Of a stretch of DNA of 64,000 nucleotides, positions 49,241-58,181 are shown in pieces. Origin of the DNA: Acidimicrobiia bacterium (GTDB lineage: Bacteria; Actinomycetota; Acidimicrobiia; Spongiisociales; ZC4RG35); the NCBI GenBank assembly GCA_028285585.1, contig JANQOU010000003.1, forward strand, positions 166,557 through 230,556. Direction: 5' to 3'. The number at the start of each line of letters is the position of its first letter. The stretch's first letter is position 1. The notes under the pieces were generated by a model that saw nothing but the letters and a program-made list of their open reading frames with translations, had not been told where the DNA came from and did no database searches. The position numbers and the translations under genes are program-made.

Positions 49241-50836
49241 CTAACCGAGGCTGGTCTCGGTGAAGTAGAAGAATTCGTCGAATCGTGCCTCGAACCCGTT
49301 CAAATTCGAAGCCAGACCGAGGTTGTCTACCGGGAAGATGAGGAACAGTCCTGCAGCCTCGTCCCAGAGGATGTTCTCCATCTTGTTGACGGCTACCTCA
49401 CGCTCATCCTCAGTTGATGCCGCCTTGTACTCCTCGACCGCGGCGAAGTATTCAGCATTGTCGTAGAACACTGGGAGCTCAGACACGTTCGGCCCGGCAA
49501 AGAAGCCTTGCATCTGGCCTACAGAGTCGAGGAAGGTGGCACCCCAGCCTTGAAGCCATCCGTCATAGACGGCGTCTCCATAGTTGCCCAACTCAGCTTG
49601 CATCGTCGAATAGTCGATCGCCTCGAGGTTGATATTGAAGCCCGCATCTTGGAGCATCTTCACGACGGCTTGACCGACTAGGTCGTCACTCGGGTACCTG
49701 CCGGCACCGATGGCGATTGTGATCGGCTCGCCGGCGTATCCCGCCTCTTCGAGCAGATCACGAGCCTTCTCAGGGTCGTAGGGCCATGGACCCAGATCGT
49801 TCTGAGCGTAAGGCATGCTCGGAGCCAAGAATCCGTCCGTCGGGACGGCGATTCCGGTCAAGATGGTCGTAGTTATGAGTTCCTTGTCCACCGCATAGTT
49901 CATTGCCTGGCGGATCTTTTGGTCATCCAAAGGCGGTCGGTCGTGGCGAAGGGCAATCATTATGTGCCTTGTCGTAGGCGACGAGGCAATCTTTGTGTTC
50001 TCAGCTGCTTCGATACGAGCGATGTCTTCAACGGATATCGAATTGATTGCGTGCACCTCACCGGATAGGAGAGCATCGACACGTGTCGCTTGCTCGGGGA
50101 TGATCCGGAAGGTGATGCCTGAATAGGAAGGCGTTCCGCCCCAATAGTCGTCGAATCGATCTAGAACGAGTTCGGATCGAGGGGTGAACTCCACGAACTC
50201 ATAAGGACCGGTTCCGATGGGTTCGGTCGCTTGGAGGCCAGCTTCGACATGGTCGGGATCAAGCACATCTACAGCGACCAGAACGCGTGGGAATCCAGGT
50301 GTCTCGATAACAGTCGAGATGTCCACCGTGTATTCGTCTACTTTGGTGGCCTCTCCGAGTACTCCGTCTGATGCCCATGAGAACCATGACGTAAATCCCT
50401 CCGCGGTGGCGCTATTGACGCTGTACACAACCGCATCGGCGTTTAGGGGGTTTCCGTTGTGGAACGTCACTCCCTCGCGCAACTTGAAGCGCCAGGTCGT
50501 AGCGTCGACTTGTTCCCACGATTCTGCGAGCACGGGAATCAGGTCCGGCGTCGTCGCATCGAATTTGACCAATGGCTCAGTCATGTGGCGGACGACGGAC
50601 AGGCTCGCAGAGGAACCGCCCGGCAGTCGGGCGTCGAGGCTCGGAATGTCTTGGCCGATCGCAACGATGAGACGCTCCTCGCTAGCGCTTGGCTCTGTCG
50701 TCTCCGGTGCCGTAGTGGTGGTATCTGATTCGGGAAGGGTGGTTGTCGACTGAGATGGCTCGCCAGCACTGCATGATACGAGGATGAGCGCTAAGGCTCC
50801 CAGCGTCGCCACCAATCGAGAGATTCTTCTTCTCAC
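49241..50836 (-). CDS. Peptide/opine ABC transporter substrate-binding lipoprotein (family 5)
   Basis: Extracytoplasmic receptor of the importer, about 531 aa. The signal is a lipoprotein type: RRRISRLVATLGALALILVS followed by the lipobox cysteine. A Ser/Thr-rich linker of about 35 residues follows, then the SBP_bac_5 domain with VAIGQDIPSLDARLPGGSSA, SWEQVDATTWRFKLREGVTF and RQAMNYAVDKELI. The GTG at 50836 is preferred because AAGGAGGAG sits just upstream; the ATG at 50866 would add ten residues with no ribosome site. Family 5 binds peptides, nickel, opines or glycosides, so the ligand is open. Confidence 0.9.
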   Translation of the reverse strand: MRRRISRLVATLGALALILVSCSAGEPSQSTTTLPESDTTTTAPETTEPSASEERLIVAIGQDIPSLDARLPGGSSASLSVVRHMTEPLVKFDATTPDLIPVLAESWEQVDATTWRFKLREGVTFHNGNPLNADAVVYSVNSATAEGFTSWFSWASDGVLGEATKVDEYTVDISTVIETPGFPRVLVAVDVLDPDHVEAGLQATEPIGTGPYEFVEFTPRSELVLDRFDDYWGGTPSYSGITFRIIPEQATRVDALLSGEVHAINSISVEDIARIEAAENTKIASSPTTRHIMIALRHDRPPLDDQKIRQAMNYAVDKELITTTILTGIAVPTDGFLAPSMPYAQNDLGPWPYDPEKARDLLEEAGYAGEPITIAIGAGRYPSDDLVGQAVVKMLQDAGFNINLEAIDYSTMQAELGNYGDAVYDGWLQGWGATFLDSVGQMQGFFAGPNVSELPVFYDNAEYFAAVEEYKAASTEDEREVAVNKMENILWDEAAGLFLIFPVDNLGLASNLNGFEARFDEFFYFTETSLG

Positions 50837-50959
50837 AGGTCTCCTCCTTGTCGGGAACAACGTCATGCTTGAGCATGACCCCAGGGCATTCTGACTCTAC
50901 GAGAAAGGGCGAAGGGGTGTCAACATGGCGAACAGTTTACCAAATACCGCACAATCCGT

Positions 50960-50974
50960 TTACGATCATCGGAC
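50960..50974. promoter_or_regulatory. Putative IclR-family operator upstream of the OYE gene
   Basis: TTACGATCATCGGAC fits GTNCG-N5-CGNAC except for the first base, with a well-centred CG...CG pair. It ends 24 bases before the OYE ATG and lies 124 bases upstream of the divergent binding-protein start, so it could control both. Confidence 0.5.
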
Positions 50975-50998
50975 ACTTCCTCTAGGCACCTACGCACC

Positions 50999-52069
50999 AT
51001 GGCCCATCTCTTTGATCCCATCGCCTTAAGGGGACTCACGGCACGCAATCGGGCATGGGTCTCACCCATGTGTCAGTACCGTGCGGTGGCAGGCTTGCCG
51101 AATAGTTGGCATTTCGTCCACCTCGGCAAGTTTGCTGTGGGTGGAGCTGGCCTCGTCATGGCTGAATCCACGGCCGTCGAATCCGTCGGGCGGATCAGTC
51201 CCCGGGACACTGGTATGTGGGACGAGGACCATGTCGAGGCATGGCGCCCGGTCGTCACATTTGTCCGCGAGCAGGGTGCGCTCGCGGGTATACAACTCGG
51301 GCATGCAGGGCGCAAAGCCTCAACCGCTCCGCCGTGGGAGGGGATCGGTTACGTGACTCCGGAGAATGGGGGTTGGAACACGGTTGCCCCGTCGTCGGCG
51401 GCCTTCGGATCTCTACCCGCTCCTCGCGCGCTCACGGACGAGGAAATCAGTCTCATTGTCCAGCGATTCATTTGGGCTGCTGCGTTTAGCGACGAGGCAG
51501 GCTTCGATGTGGTGGAGATCCACGGGGCGCACGGTTATCTACTGCATCAGTTCCTATCGCCACTCAGCAACCACCGAACGGATAAGTACGGTGGGCCTTT
51601 CGAGAATCGAGTCCGGCTCCTCCTGGATGTGGTCGGTGGTGTCCGGAAGGAATGGCCTGATCACAAGCCTCTGTTCGTCAGGGTCAGTGCAACGGATTGG
51701 GTTGACGGCGGTTGGTCTCTCGAAGAGACCGTTGAGCTTGCCCGCCTTTTGGGAGAGCTCGGTGTGGATCTGGTCGACTGTTCGAGTGGCGGTGCGGTGC
51801 CGGATGCCAAGATCGTCACGGGTCCTTCCTATCAGGTGGGTTTCGCTGAAGCCGTCAAGAGCAAAGCCGAGGTCTCGACGGCTGCCGTCGGACTCATCAC
51901 TGAGCCTTGGCAGGCGAATGAGATCATCCAGAGTGGCAAGGCTGACGCTGTGATGATGGCTCGAGAGTTCCTGCGTCAGCCGCACTGGCCGCTGCTGGCA
52001 GCCTCAGAGCTAGGTGTCTCTATCGACTGGCCCAGCGAATATGAGCGAGCTGAGCCTCGACGGCGCTAG
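50999..52069 (+). CDS. Old Yellow Enzyme-family NADH:flavin oxidoreductase
   Basis: FMN-dependent ene-reductase, 356 aa, of the YqjM-like branch. Visible are LRGLTARNRAWVSPMCQYRA with the active-site Cys, QLGHAGRKAST, VVEIHGAHGYLLHQFLSPLSN with the paired His and Tyr region, and FENRVRLLLDVVGGVRKEW. It reduces activated C=C bonds; the substrate is unknown. ATG start. It is divergent from the peptide-importer operon and carries a putative island operator, so it may belong to the catabolic regulon. Confidence 0.88.
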   Translation: MAHLFDPIALRGLTARNRAWVSPMCQYRAVAGLPNSWHFVHLGKFAVGGAGLVMAESTAVESVGRISPRDTGMWDEDHVEAWRPVVTFVREQGALAGIQLGHAGRKASTAPPWEGIGYVTPENGGWNTVAPSSAAFGSLPAPRALTDEEISLIVQRFIWAAAFSDEAGFDVVEIHGAHGYLLHQFLSPLSNHRTDKYGGPFENRVRLLLDVVGGVRKEWPDHKPLFVRVSATDWVDGGWSLEETVELARLLGELGVDLVDCSSGGAVPDAKIVTGPSYQVGFAEAVKSKAEVSTAAVGLITEPWQANEIIQSGKADAVMMAREFLRQPHWPLLAASELGVSIDWPSEYERAEPRRR

Positions 52070-52097
52070 GGCCTGAGGCTCCGAGTAGGCGAACCCC

Positions 52098-52382
52098 ATG
52101 GGCGAGTTCATTCACACGCGGCTCCACATCGTCGGAGCGACTTTGATCGTCGAGACAGATCGCAATCTCAGCGGTCAGCAGGCCATTGCAGTCGACAATG
52201 TGACGCAGTCCGCCCTAGGCCACCTGAGAAGCATGGTGGGCGTCGAGAGCGTGACTATTGCTTCGAACTTCATTCACGTGACCAGTGAGGATCCGTGGAC
52301 GGAGCGCCGCCGGAGAAAGGTGCAGGCCGCCGTCGAACGCATGTTCTCTCACTATATCCCAGATGGTGAGAGCGCCCACTAG
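52098..52382 (+). CDS. Hypothetical protein
   Basis: 94-residue product I do not recognise: MGEFIHTRLHIVGATLIVET at the start, and a basic WTERRRRKVQAAVERMF helix near the end. It starts with ATG 28 bases after the OYE stop. The composition is protein-like but no motif supports a function. Whether it is translated is uncertain. Confidence 0.4.
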   Translation: MGEFIHTRLHIVGATLIVETDRNLSGQQAIAVDNVTQSALGHLRSMVGVESVTIASNFIHVTSEDPWTERRRRKVQAAVERMFSHYIPDGESAH

Positions 52383-52874
52383 CGGCGAAATCCAGACAGA
52401 CGATGTCGCTGACTGCCTGATCGGAATGACCTACACCCTCATCGAAGACCATCTCGACGTCTTCAACGACCTCAGTCGGCTCCGATCAAGCGCATCGCCG
52501 CAAGGAGGACTTCGGGTGCGGGGTGCCCCAGCAACACACCCAATGGCACAGCCGTTCCAGGACTTCAACAATGCGTTAACCGCCCGACGCCACAGCCGCC
52601 ATTAAAACCCTGCACGAGGATTCAGGAGACCGAAATGAGGCGATAGAGACGACAAACACTGACAAACGACGACAAGTCCTCGCCCCAGGACGGTGGCGGA
52701 GCGTTCCAACAATCGCCCAAATACGTTCTTAGGCGCTAACACCAGCCCCTTGTAAGGTTTTTGCCACGAGGCGATGAAAGAGATTCCAACCGATCCCACG
52801 AGGGCCGGACCTCGCAAAATGGTAGGCGTGACGTGGGCTCCGGCCAGGCTGTCCCCCGATGCAGCGTTCGGTGA
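52383..52874. other. Intergenic stretch at the right edge of the island
   Basis: About 490 bases without a recognisable gene. A short frame on the plus strand (52430-52605, MTYTLIEDHLDVFNDLSRLR) resembles no known family and is too weak to call. The A-rich, GACGACAAAC-repeated tract near 52645-52675 stands out, as does the absence of promoter-like elements. It may be the scar marking the boundary with the ferrochelatase region. Confidence 0.4.
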
Positions 52875-53969
52875 TCAGTCGCTGGGGCTGAGAACACCGA
52901 TGGCCTCGTTCGAGGCCGGTCCATCGGTTTCGAATTCTCTAGCAAGCCCCCGAACCATTCCAGCCAGAGCCGACGTCCATGTGGGTGTTGAGTTCAAACA
53001 CGGGATGAGCTGCAATTCTTCACCACCCTCGGTAAGCCACTGATCGCGCAATCGGATGCCGATCTCCTCCAAGGTTTCGAGGCAATCAGCGGTGAACGAC
53101 GGGGTGAGAACCGCCAGACGACGTACGCCGTTGCTGACGAGGTCAGAGAGCACCCCGTCTGTGTAAGGCTCGATCCACTTTGTTCCCGCCATTCGCGACT
53201 GGAACGCGGTGGAGAAGAGGCCTTCTTGGAGCCCGAGATGAGCGGCGACCAACTCGGTCGTCTTGTACGACTGTGCCCGGTAGCAATTGCTGTTCTCGGG
53301 CCCGTCGAGTCGGCAGCACCCGGGTCTGTCGATGAACTGAGCTCCCAGTGAGTCTTTGGCGTGAACCTGGTGTTGGGGGAGGCCGTGGTAGCTGAACAGC
53401 ACATGGTCGGCGTTGAACTCTCTGATGAGGGGAGCGGCGATCTCGCTCACGGATTCGATGAAGCCGGGCTGGTCATAGAACGGTGCCAGCGTTGTCGTGG
53501 TCGGCGGGTCCGGCATCAACGCGGCGTCCGCCAGTGCTTTGTTGGCCGCCGATCCGTATGCCGCGGAGGAGTACTGGGGAAACATGGGAGCGATGACAAT
53601 TTGCTCGCATCCTGTCGTGGTCAGCTGCTCCAGAGCGGAGGCGATAGAGGGGTTCTGATATCTCATGCCCACCGCGACGCGATAGCGGTCGCCCAGCTCC
53701 GTGTCGAGTTCTTCAGCCAAGTCGGTTGTGTGGATCAGCAGCGGCGAGCCTTCGTCAGTCCAGATCTTGCTGTATTGCTCAGCCGATTTTCGCGGACGAA
53801 ACGGAAGGATGACACCGTTCAGGAGCAAGGACCGCAGAGGGGCCGGTAGGTCGATCACGAGGGGATCGCTGAGGAACTCTCTCAGGTAGCGACGGACGTC
53901 TCGTACGTCGGTCGAGTCCGGAGTGCCAAGTTGGACCAGAAGGACACCGATGGGTTGGCTCTTGCTCAT
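52875..53969 (-). CDS. hemH: Ferrochelatase
   Basis: Inserts ferrous iron (or another metal) into a porphyrin in haem synthesis, 364 aa. The N-terminus is VLLVQLGTPDSTDVRDVRRY, the catalytic His lies in FSYHGLPQHQVHAKDS, and a Glu/Thr region, TPSFTADCLETLEEIG, forms the second half of the metal site. The ATG at 53969 (MSKSQPIG) is the start; the frame is open for 19 more codons, but those overlap the DUF454 gene. The internal CCRLDGPENSNCYRAQ segment is cysteine-rich; whether it holds a cluster as in mycobacterial HemH is uncertain. The DUF454 gene lies 1 base upstream, so they are co-transcribed. Confidence 0.92.
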   Translation of the reverse strand: MSKSQPIGVLLVQLGTPDSTDVRDVRRYLREFLSDPLVIDLPAPLRSLLLNGVILPFRPRKSAEQYSKIWTDEGSPLLIHTTDLAEELDTELGDRYRVAVGMRYQNPSIASALEQLTTTGCEQIVIAPMFPQYSSAAYGSAANKALADAALMPDPPTTTTLAPFYDQPGFIESVSEIAAPLIREFNADHVLFSYHGLPQHQVHAKDSLGAQFIDRPGCCRLDGPENSNCYRAQSYKTTELVAAHLGLQEGLFSTAFQSRMAGTKWIEPYTDGVLSDLVSNGVRRLAVLTPSFTADCLETLEEIGIRLRDQWLTEGGEELQLIPCLNSTPTWTSALAGMVRGLAREFETDGPASNEAIGVLSPSD

Positions 53970-53970
53970 G

Positions 53971-54408
53971 TCAGGCCGGCTCGAGCCCGAGTTTCCGAGT
54001 AGGGCGTGTGATGACGAACACGGCACCGATCAGCGCCAGGGTGATTAGCGACACCCGGAATCCCCAGTTCGGTGGTCCAACCAGGACAGAGATCGGCACT
54101 ACGACCGACATCGAGCTGATCGCGATTGTCTTCACCTTTCGTGAGATCCCCAGCCCGGCGCGGTAGTCGGCGATGGTCTGGCCGAACCATCGATTGGTTG
54201 TCATCCAGTTGTACAACCGGTCGTTCGAAAGCGAGAAGAGCCAGGCTGCGACCAGCAAGAGAGGCGTTCCGGGCAGGCCGGGGAGGATGTAGCCGGCTAT
54301 CCCCGCAGCCAGGAACAGAAGCCCGAGAACGACATAGATAGCGCGTGCCAACATCGTTCGCTCCGACGGCTTGATATCCCGCGGAAGGTTGGGACTACCC
54401 GTGTCCAT
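53971..54408 (-). CDS. YbaN family (DUF454) inner-membrane protein
   Basis: Small membrane protein, 145 aa, with the DUF454 signature GLLFLAAGIAGYILPGLPGT, PLLLVAAWLFSLSNDRLYNW and ISRKVKTIAISSMSVVV. About four helices. The function is unknown; members often neighbour haem or recombination genes, and here it precedes hemH. The frame is open to 54540, but the ATG at 54408 (MDTGSPNLPRD) is the likely start because the upstream residues are unrelated. Confidence 0.85.
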   Translation of the reverse strand: MDTGSPNLPRDIKPSERTMLARAIYVVLGLLFLAAGIAGYILPGLPGTPLLLVAAWLFSLSNDRLYNWMTTNRWFGQTIADYRAGLGISRKVKTIAISSMSVVVPISVLVGPPNWGFRVSLITLALIGAVFVITRPTRKLGLEPA

Positions 54409-54497
54409 CTTCTCGAGACGGTAGGGGGTGTCAAGCCGACAGCGAGTCGGGATCGAGCCGACTCGGGGTCGGAAACCAGCCGTGCAAACCTCGCCGG

Positions 54498-56096
54498 GTG
54501 ACGGACGAGCGAGGCGAGCCTCGGCTCTACACGACGGCAAAGCAGGGGATAAGGGTCTCTGTCGGTCTCCTCGCAGGTCGTGCTCTCGTTCTGGCCGGTG
54601 CTGCTCTGGTTGTAGGTGACCTCGTGGATCAGGCCAGAGGCGGGGGTGTTGCCCGCGGCTCTCTGATTTTGATGACCGCGTTGCTTGTCACAGCGGCGTT
54701 GCTCGGTGGCTGGTGGCCCAAGCGGGTCGACCGGCTGTCGAGTGCGGTGGCGGCTGATCTGCGAAGCAGAGTGCTTCGGAGGGTCATTTCGAATCCTCGT
54801 GACCGCTATCGATCTGGTGAGATCGCCAGTTTGGCCACCGAGGGGGTTGGCGCTGTGGGCGCTCTTGCAGGGCTCTTCATTCCGCAGCTGATCGGCGGCA
54901 TCCTGATCCCGCTGCTCCTCTGTGCTGTCGTCGCCTTCGTTGATGTGCCGACCGCTCTGATCCTGCTGATCACGGTTCCTGCCGTTCCGCTCCTGTTGCG
55001 TGGGATGGAGAAGCGCTTCGAAAGTGTCACGGCACGCTACCGCTCGACAGCGGACCGGCTGACGTCGGTTTTCTATGACGGGATCCAAGGCATGTCGACG
55101 TTGCGGGGGCTCAACGCCTCAGACCCGTATCGGGGTCGTCTTTCCTCAGATTCAGAGCAGTTGCGTGGCGAGACGATGGCTTTGCTGCGAGTCAATCAGC
55201 TGGCCCTGCTTGCCGTGGACTCGCTGTTCACGGTCGGCACTGTTGTTGCTGCCGGGGCGGCCGCGGCGTGGCGGTTCCGGAGCGGAGCTATCACTGCTGG
55301 AGAGGCCGTCGCGCTGGTGCTCCTTGGCGTCGCTCTCATCGAGCCACTTTCTCAGATAGGGCGGTTCTTCTATGTGGGCGCTTTCGGGCGAGCCGCTGCC
55401 AACGAAATCAAGGCGTTTCTGGTGCCCCCGCCGGCTGGCGCGGTCCGCCAGGGTTCCGGTGGGTTGGTCGAGTTGAGCGACGTCACAGTTCGCTACGGCA
55501 GCCAGGCAGCCCTCGAAGGCTTCTCGCTGCGTGTCGAGCCGGGCGAGTCGGTGGGGATCGTTGGCCCGTCCGGGGCAGGCAAGTCGACTGTCGCCGGTGT
55601 GATCACCGGGCTGACCGCGGTCGACTCGGGATCCGTGCGAGTCAACGGTCGTGTCGCTCTCGTGTCACAGCATCCCTTTCTGTTCCACGGATCGGTGAGG
55701 GACAACCTGTCTCTGGCCGATCCGGGCGCTTCGGATGATGCGATGTGGTCTGCGTTGGAAGCTGTGGGGCTCGATGCGCTGGTCGAGTCTCGTGGCCAAG
55801 GGCTGGATCTTCAGGTGGGTGAACGGGGCGTTCATTTGAGCGGTGGTGAATCCCAGCGACTCACCATCGCCCGAATGATCCTCGCCGACGCTCCCATCGT
55901 CGTCCTCGACGAGCCGACGTCCAACGTGGACGTGAACACCGAGCGACTCCTTGGGGACGCATTGGCCCGGCTCACCAAAAATCGAACGGTGGGGGTCATC
56001 ACACACCGACGCTCGATGCTCGCCGATCTGGACCGTGTCGTGATCTTGCGGGACGGCTCCGCAGCCTCCGATGAGTTGACTGACGTGCTGGTGTGA
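54498..56096 (+). CDS. ABC exporter, CydD-like subunit
   Basis: Fused membrane/ATPase half-transporter, 532 aa, like CydD of the cysteine/glutathione (haem-compatible) exporter needed for cytochrome bd assembly. It has a six-helix membrane domain (about residues 20-300), then an ATPase with GPSGAGKST, LSGGESQRLTIARMI and VVLDEPTSNVDVN. GTG start. The next gene overlaps by 4 bases and forms the pair. cydAB are not in the window, so a general thiol- or peptide-type exporter remains possible; the haem-synthesis neighbour supports the CydDC reading. Confidence 0.8.
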   Translation: MTDERGEPRLYTTAKQGIRVSVGLLAGRALVLAGAALVVGDLVDQARGGGVARGSLILMTALLVTAALLGGWWPKRVDRLSSAVAADLRSRVLRRVISNPRDRYRSGEIASLATEGVGAVGALAGLFIPQLIGGILIPLLLCAVVAFVDVPTALILLITVPAVPLLLRGMEKRFESVTARYRSTADRLTSVFYDGIQGMSTLRGLNASDPYRGRLSSDSEQLRGETMALLRVNQLALLAVDSLFTVGTVVAAGAAAAWRFRSGAITAGEAVALVLLGVALIEPLSQIGRFFYVGAFGRAAANEIKAFLVPPPAGAVRQGSGGLVELSDVTVRYGSQAALEGFSLRVEPGESVGIVGPSGAGKSTVAGVITGLTAVDSGSVRVNGRVALVSQHPFLFHGSVRDNLSLADPGASDDAMWSALEAVGLDALVESRGQGLDLQVGERGVHLSGGESQRLTIARMILADAPIVVLDEPTSNVDVNTERLLGDALARLTKNRTVGVITHRRSMLADLDRVVILRDGSAASDELTDVLV

Positions 56097-57805
56097 TGAC
56101 CACCGCAGGTCGACTTCTCCGGCTTCTCCGTCCCGAGGTGGGGCTTGTCGTTGTGTCTGCCGCCTGCCGGATTGTCAATCAAGGCTTGGGGGTGGCGATT
56201 CCCGGGGTTGCGGTTGCCCTTCTCTTGTCTGACATGTCTTTGGCCGGCATCGTCTTCATCCTCTTCGGCTTGGCCCTGGTGAAGGGTGTTTTCCGATACC
56301 TGGAGCAACTGACCGGCCACGCCGTTGCCTTTCGCCTGCTCGACCAGTTGCGCGTCGCAGCTTTCGGGTGGCTCGAGCGTGTTGATCCTCGTCACTTGGA
56401 TGACCAGCGCTCCGGTGATCTCGTGGCTCGGATATCCGGTGACATCGAGCGGGTGGAGCCTTTCTATGCCCACACGATCGCCCCATTGGCGGCTGCGGTG
56501 GCGGTGCCCACCGTCACTTTGGTCTGGCTCAGTGCGGTGTTTGGCCCGATACCGGTGCTCACCCTCGGTCCCGTTGTTCTCGTATCTCTGTTGGTGGTGC
56601 CTTGGTTTGGGTGGCACCGTGTCGTGTCCCTTGGTGAGCAGTCCCGCACGCAGACTGGCGAGATCACGGCTGCCGTCGCGGAGACGGTGCAGGGCGCAGC
56701 CGAGATAGCGGTGCTCGGTGCTGCCACGCCGGTGGTTCACAGCATCGATGACGCCGGCCGTGCTGACTCGGCGAATCGTCGTCGCCTGGCCTCGTTCTCT
56801 GCTGGCCGCGCACTTGTCGGCGGGGTGATGTTCGGAGTAGCCGTTGTGGCGGCCGTCATGGTCTTCGCTTCGGCCTTCGAGCGGGGTGACCTCGACTTGA
56901 CTGGGCTACTGGTTTCGTTGGTTGTGTCGTGGACGATCCTCACGCCGGTTCGGGCACTGGAGCAGATCGTTCCTGACACCGAACAGGCCCTTGCGGCAGC
57001 CAGGCGTCTCTTTGAGATCGAGGATCTTCCGGCTCAAATCTTCGGGGAGGCAGAGACGGGACGTGTCGGCAAGGTGACGTTTGAGGGTGTCTCAGTTCTA
57101 CGGGGCGACGCACAGCTGCTCCAGTCCATCGATCTCGTCATAGAGCCAGGCTCGTTTGTGGGAGTTGTGGGTTCCTCGGGCTCGGGCAAATCCACGTTGG
57201 TCAGCACGCTGCTTCGCCAACCGGATGTGTCGACCGGGGCGGTTCTGCTGGATGACGTTCCGATTGCTTCCTTGGGCCGGGCCGGGTTGAGCGATGCAGT
57301 TGCCATCGTGCCGCAGCGTCCTGACATATTCCCAGGGACTATCACGGCCAATCTCCTGATCGCGGCTCCAGATGCCGCGGATGGCCAGTTGCGCCGAGCA
57401 TTGGAGAGAGCGCAGCTTTTCGATTGGGTCGACTCTCTCGATCACGGCATCGATACGGAGCTGGGGGAGAGGGGCGTGGGAATGAGCGGGGGCCAACGAC
57501 AACGACTGGCGATAGCGCGTGCGTTCCTGCGTGACCCCTCAGTCCTCATCCTTGATGAGGCAACCTCGGAGATTGATGCCTCCACCGAAGCCACCGTTCT
57601 CGAGGAGGTCTATGCGGAGCGAGGCGATCGGACGTTGATAGTCGTGGCTCACCGCATGGAGACACTGGTCGATGCCGACCGGATCGTGGTGCTCGACTCA
57701 GGGCGAATCGTGGAGGAAGGAGCACACGAAGAGCTTGTCGGAGCCAATGGCACATACTCGGTGCTCTGGGAGCGGCACCTGGATCAGCTTGTGATCGGGA
57801 GCTAG
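56093..57805 (+). CDS. ABC exporter, CydC-like subunit
   Basis: Partner half-transporter, 570 aa. The membrane domain includes FRYLEQLTGHAVAFRLLDQL and DLVARISGDIERVEPFYAHT, typical of CydC, and the ATPase domain has GSSGSGKST, MSGGQRQRLAIARAF and ILDEATSEIDASTEATV. It starts with GTG, with an in-frame ATG the next codon, overlapping CydD by 4 bases. The stop overlaps the convergent gene downstream by 4 bases. Confidence 0.83.
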   Translation: MMTTAGRLLRLLRPEVGLVVVSAACRIVNQGLGVAIPGVAVALLLSDMSLAGIVFILFGLALVKGVFRYLEQLTGHAVAFRLLDQLRVAAFGWLERVDPRHLDDQRSGDLVARISGDIERVEPFYAHTIAPLAAAVAVPTVTLVWLSAVFGPIPVLTLGPVVLVSLLVVPWFGWHRVVSLGEQSRTQTGEITAAVAETVQGAAEIAVLGAATPVVHSIDDAGRADSANRRRLASFSAGRALVGGVMFGVAVVAAVMVFASAFERGDLDLTGLLVSLVVSWTILTPVRALEQIVPDTEQALAAARRLFEIEDLPAQIFGEAETGRVGKVTFEGVSVLRGDAQLLQSIDLVIEPGSFVGVVGSSGSGKSTLVSTLLRQPDVSTGAVLLDDVPIASLGRAGLSDAVAIVPQRPDIFPGTITANLLIAAPDAADGQLRRALERAQLFDWVDSLDHGIDTELGERGVGMSGGQRQRLAIARAFLRDPSVLILDEATSEIDASTEATVLEEVYAERGDRTLIVVAHRMETLVDADRIVVLDSGRIVEEGAHEELVGANGTYSVLWERHLDQLVIGS

Positions 57806-58170
57806 ACAGCTCCGTTGAACACGGCGTTCAAGTCGATTGCCAGCATCACCAGGAGCAGTGCGATCACGGTGTAGTTGATTGCGATTATCGGACGTCTCAG
57901 ACGGTGGCCACTCCTGCTGAAGCGACGAATGCTGTAGACATTCGCTGCGATAGCCACGATGCCGATGATCACACCGAGCCATGGCCCAACTCCCGGTGCG
58001 ACTCCTAGGAAGGGGATGGCAAACGGCAGAACGATGTAGGCGAGCGTGCACCTGATCGCTGAGATGACGATCGCCCAGTTGAAGGCTCGTTGCGCCTGCA
58101 ATGACGACGATTGCGCGGTGGCTTCGCTACTCATCTCGTCGGTCAGCTGATCCACGGGCACACCGTACAC
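57802..58170 (-). CDS. Hypothetical membrane protein
   Basis: 122-residue protein with four hydrophobic segments (about residues 30-50, 60-80 and two in the last 35 residues) and an Arg-rich loop RRFSRSGHRLRRP. No domain recognised. GTG at 58170 or ATG at 58134 could start it; the short cytoplasmic head (MSSEATAQSSSLQAQ) favours the latter. It is 11 bases downstream of the large membrane-protein gene on the same strand, so they may be one operon. Confidence 0.55.
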   Translation of the reverse strand: MYGVPVDQLTDEMSSEATAQSSSLQAQRAFNWAIVISAIRCTLAYIVLPFAIPFLGVAPGVGPWLGVIIGIVAIAANVYSIRRFSRSGHRLRRPIIAINYTVIALLLVMLAIDLNAVFNGAV

Positions 58171-58181
58171 CCGCTGACTAG

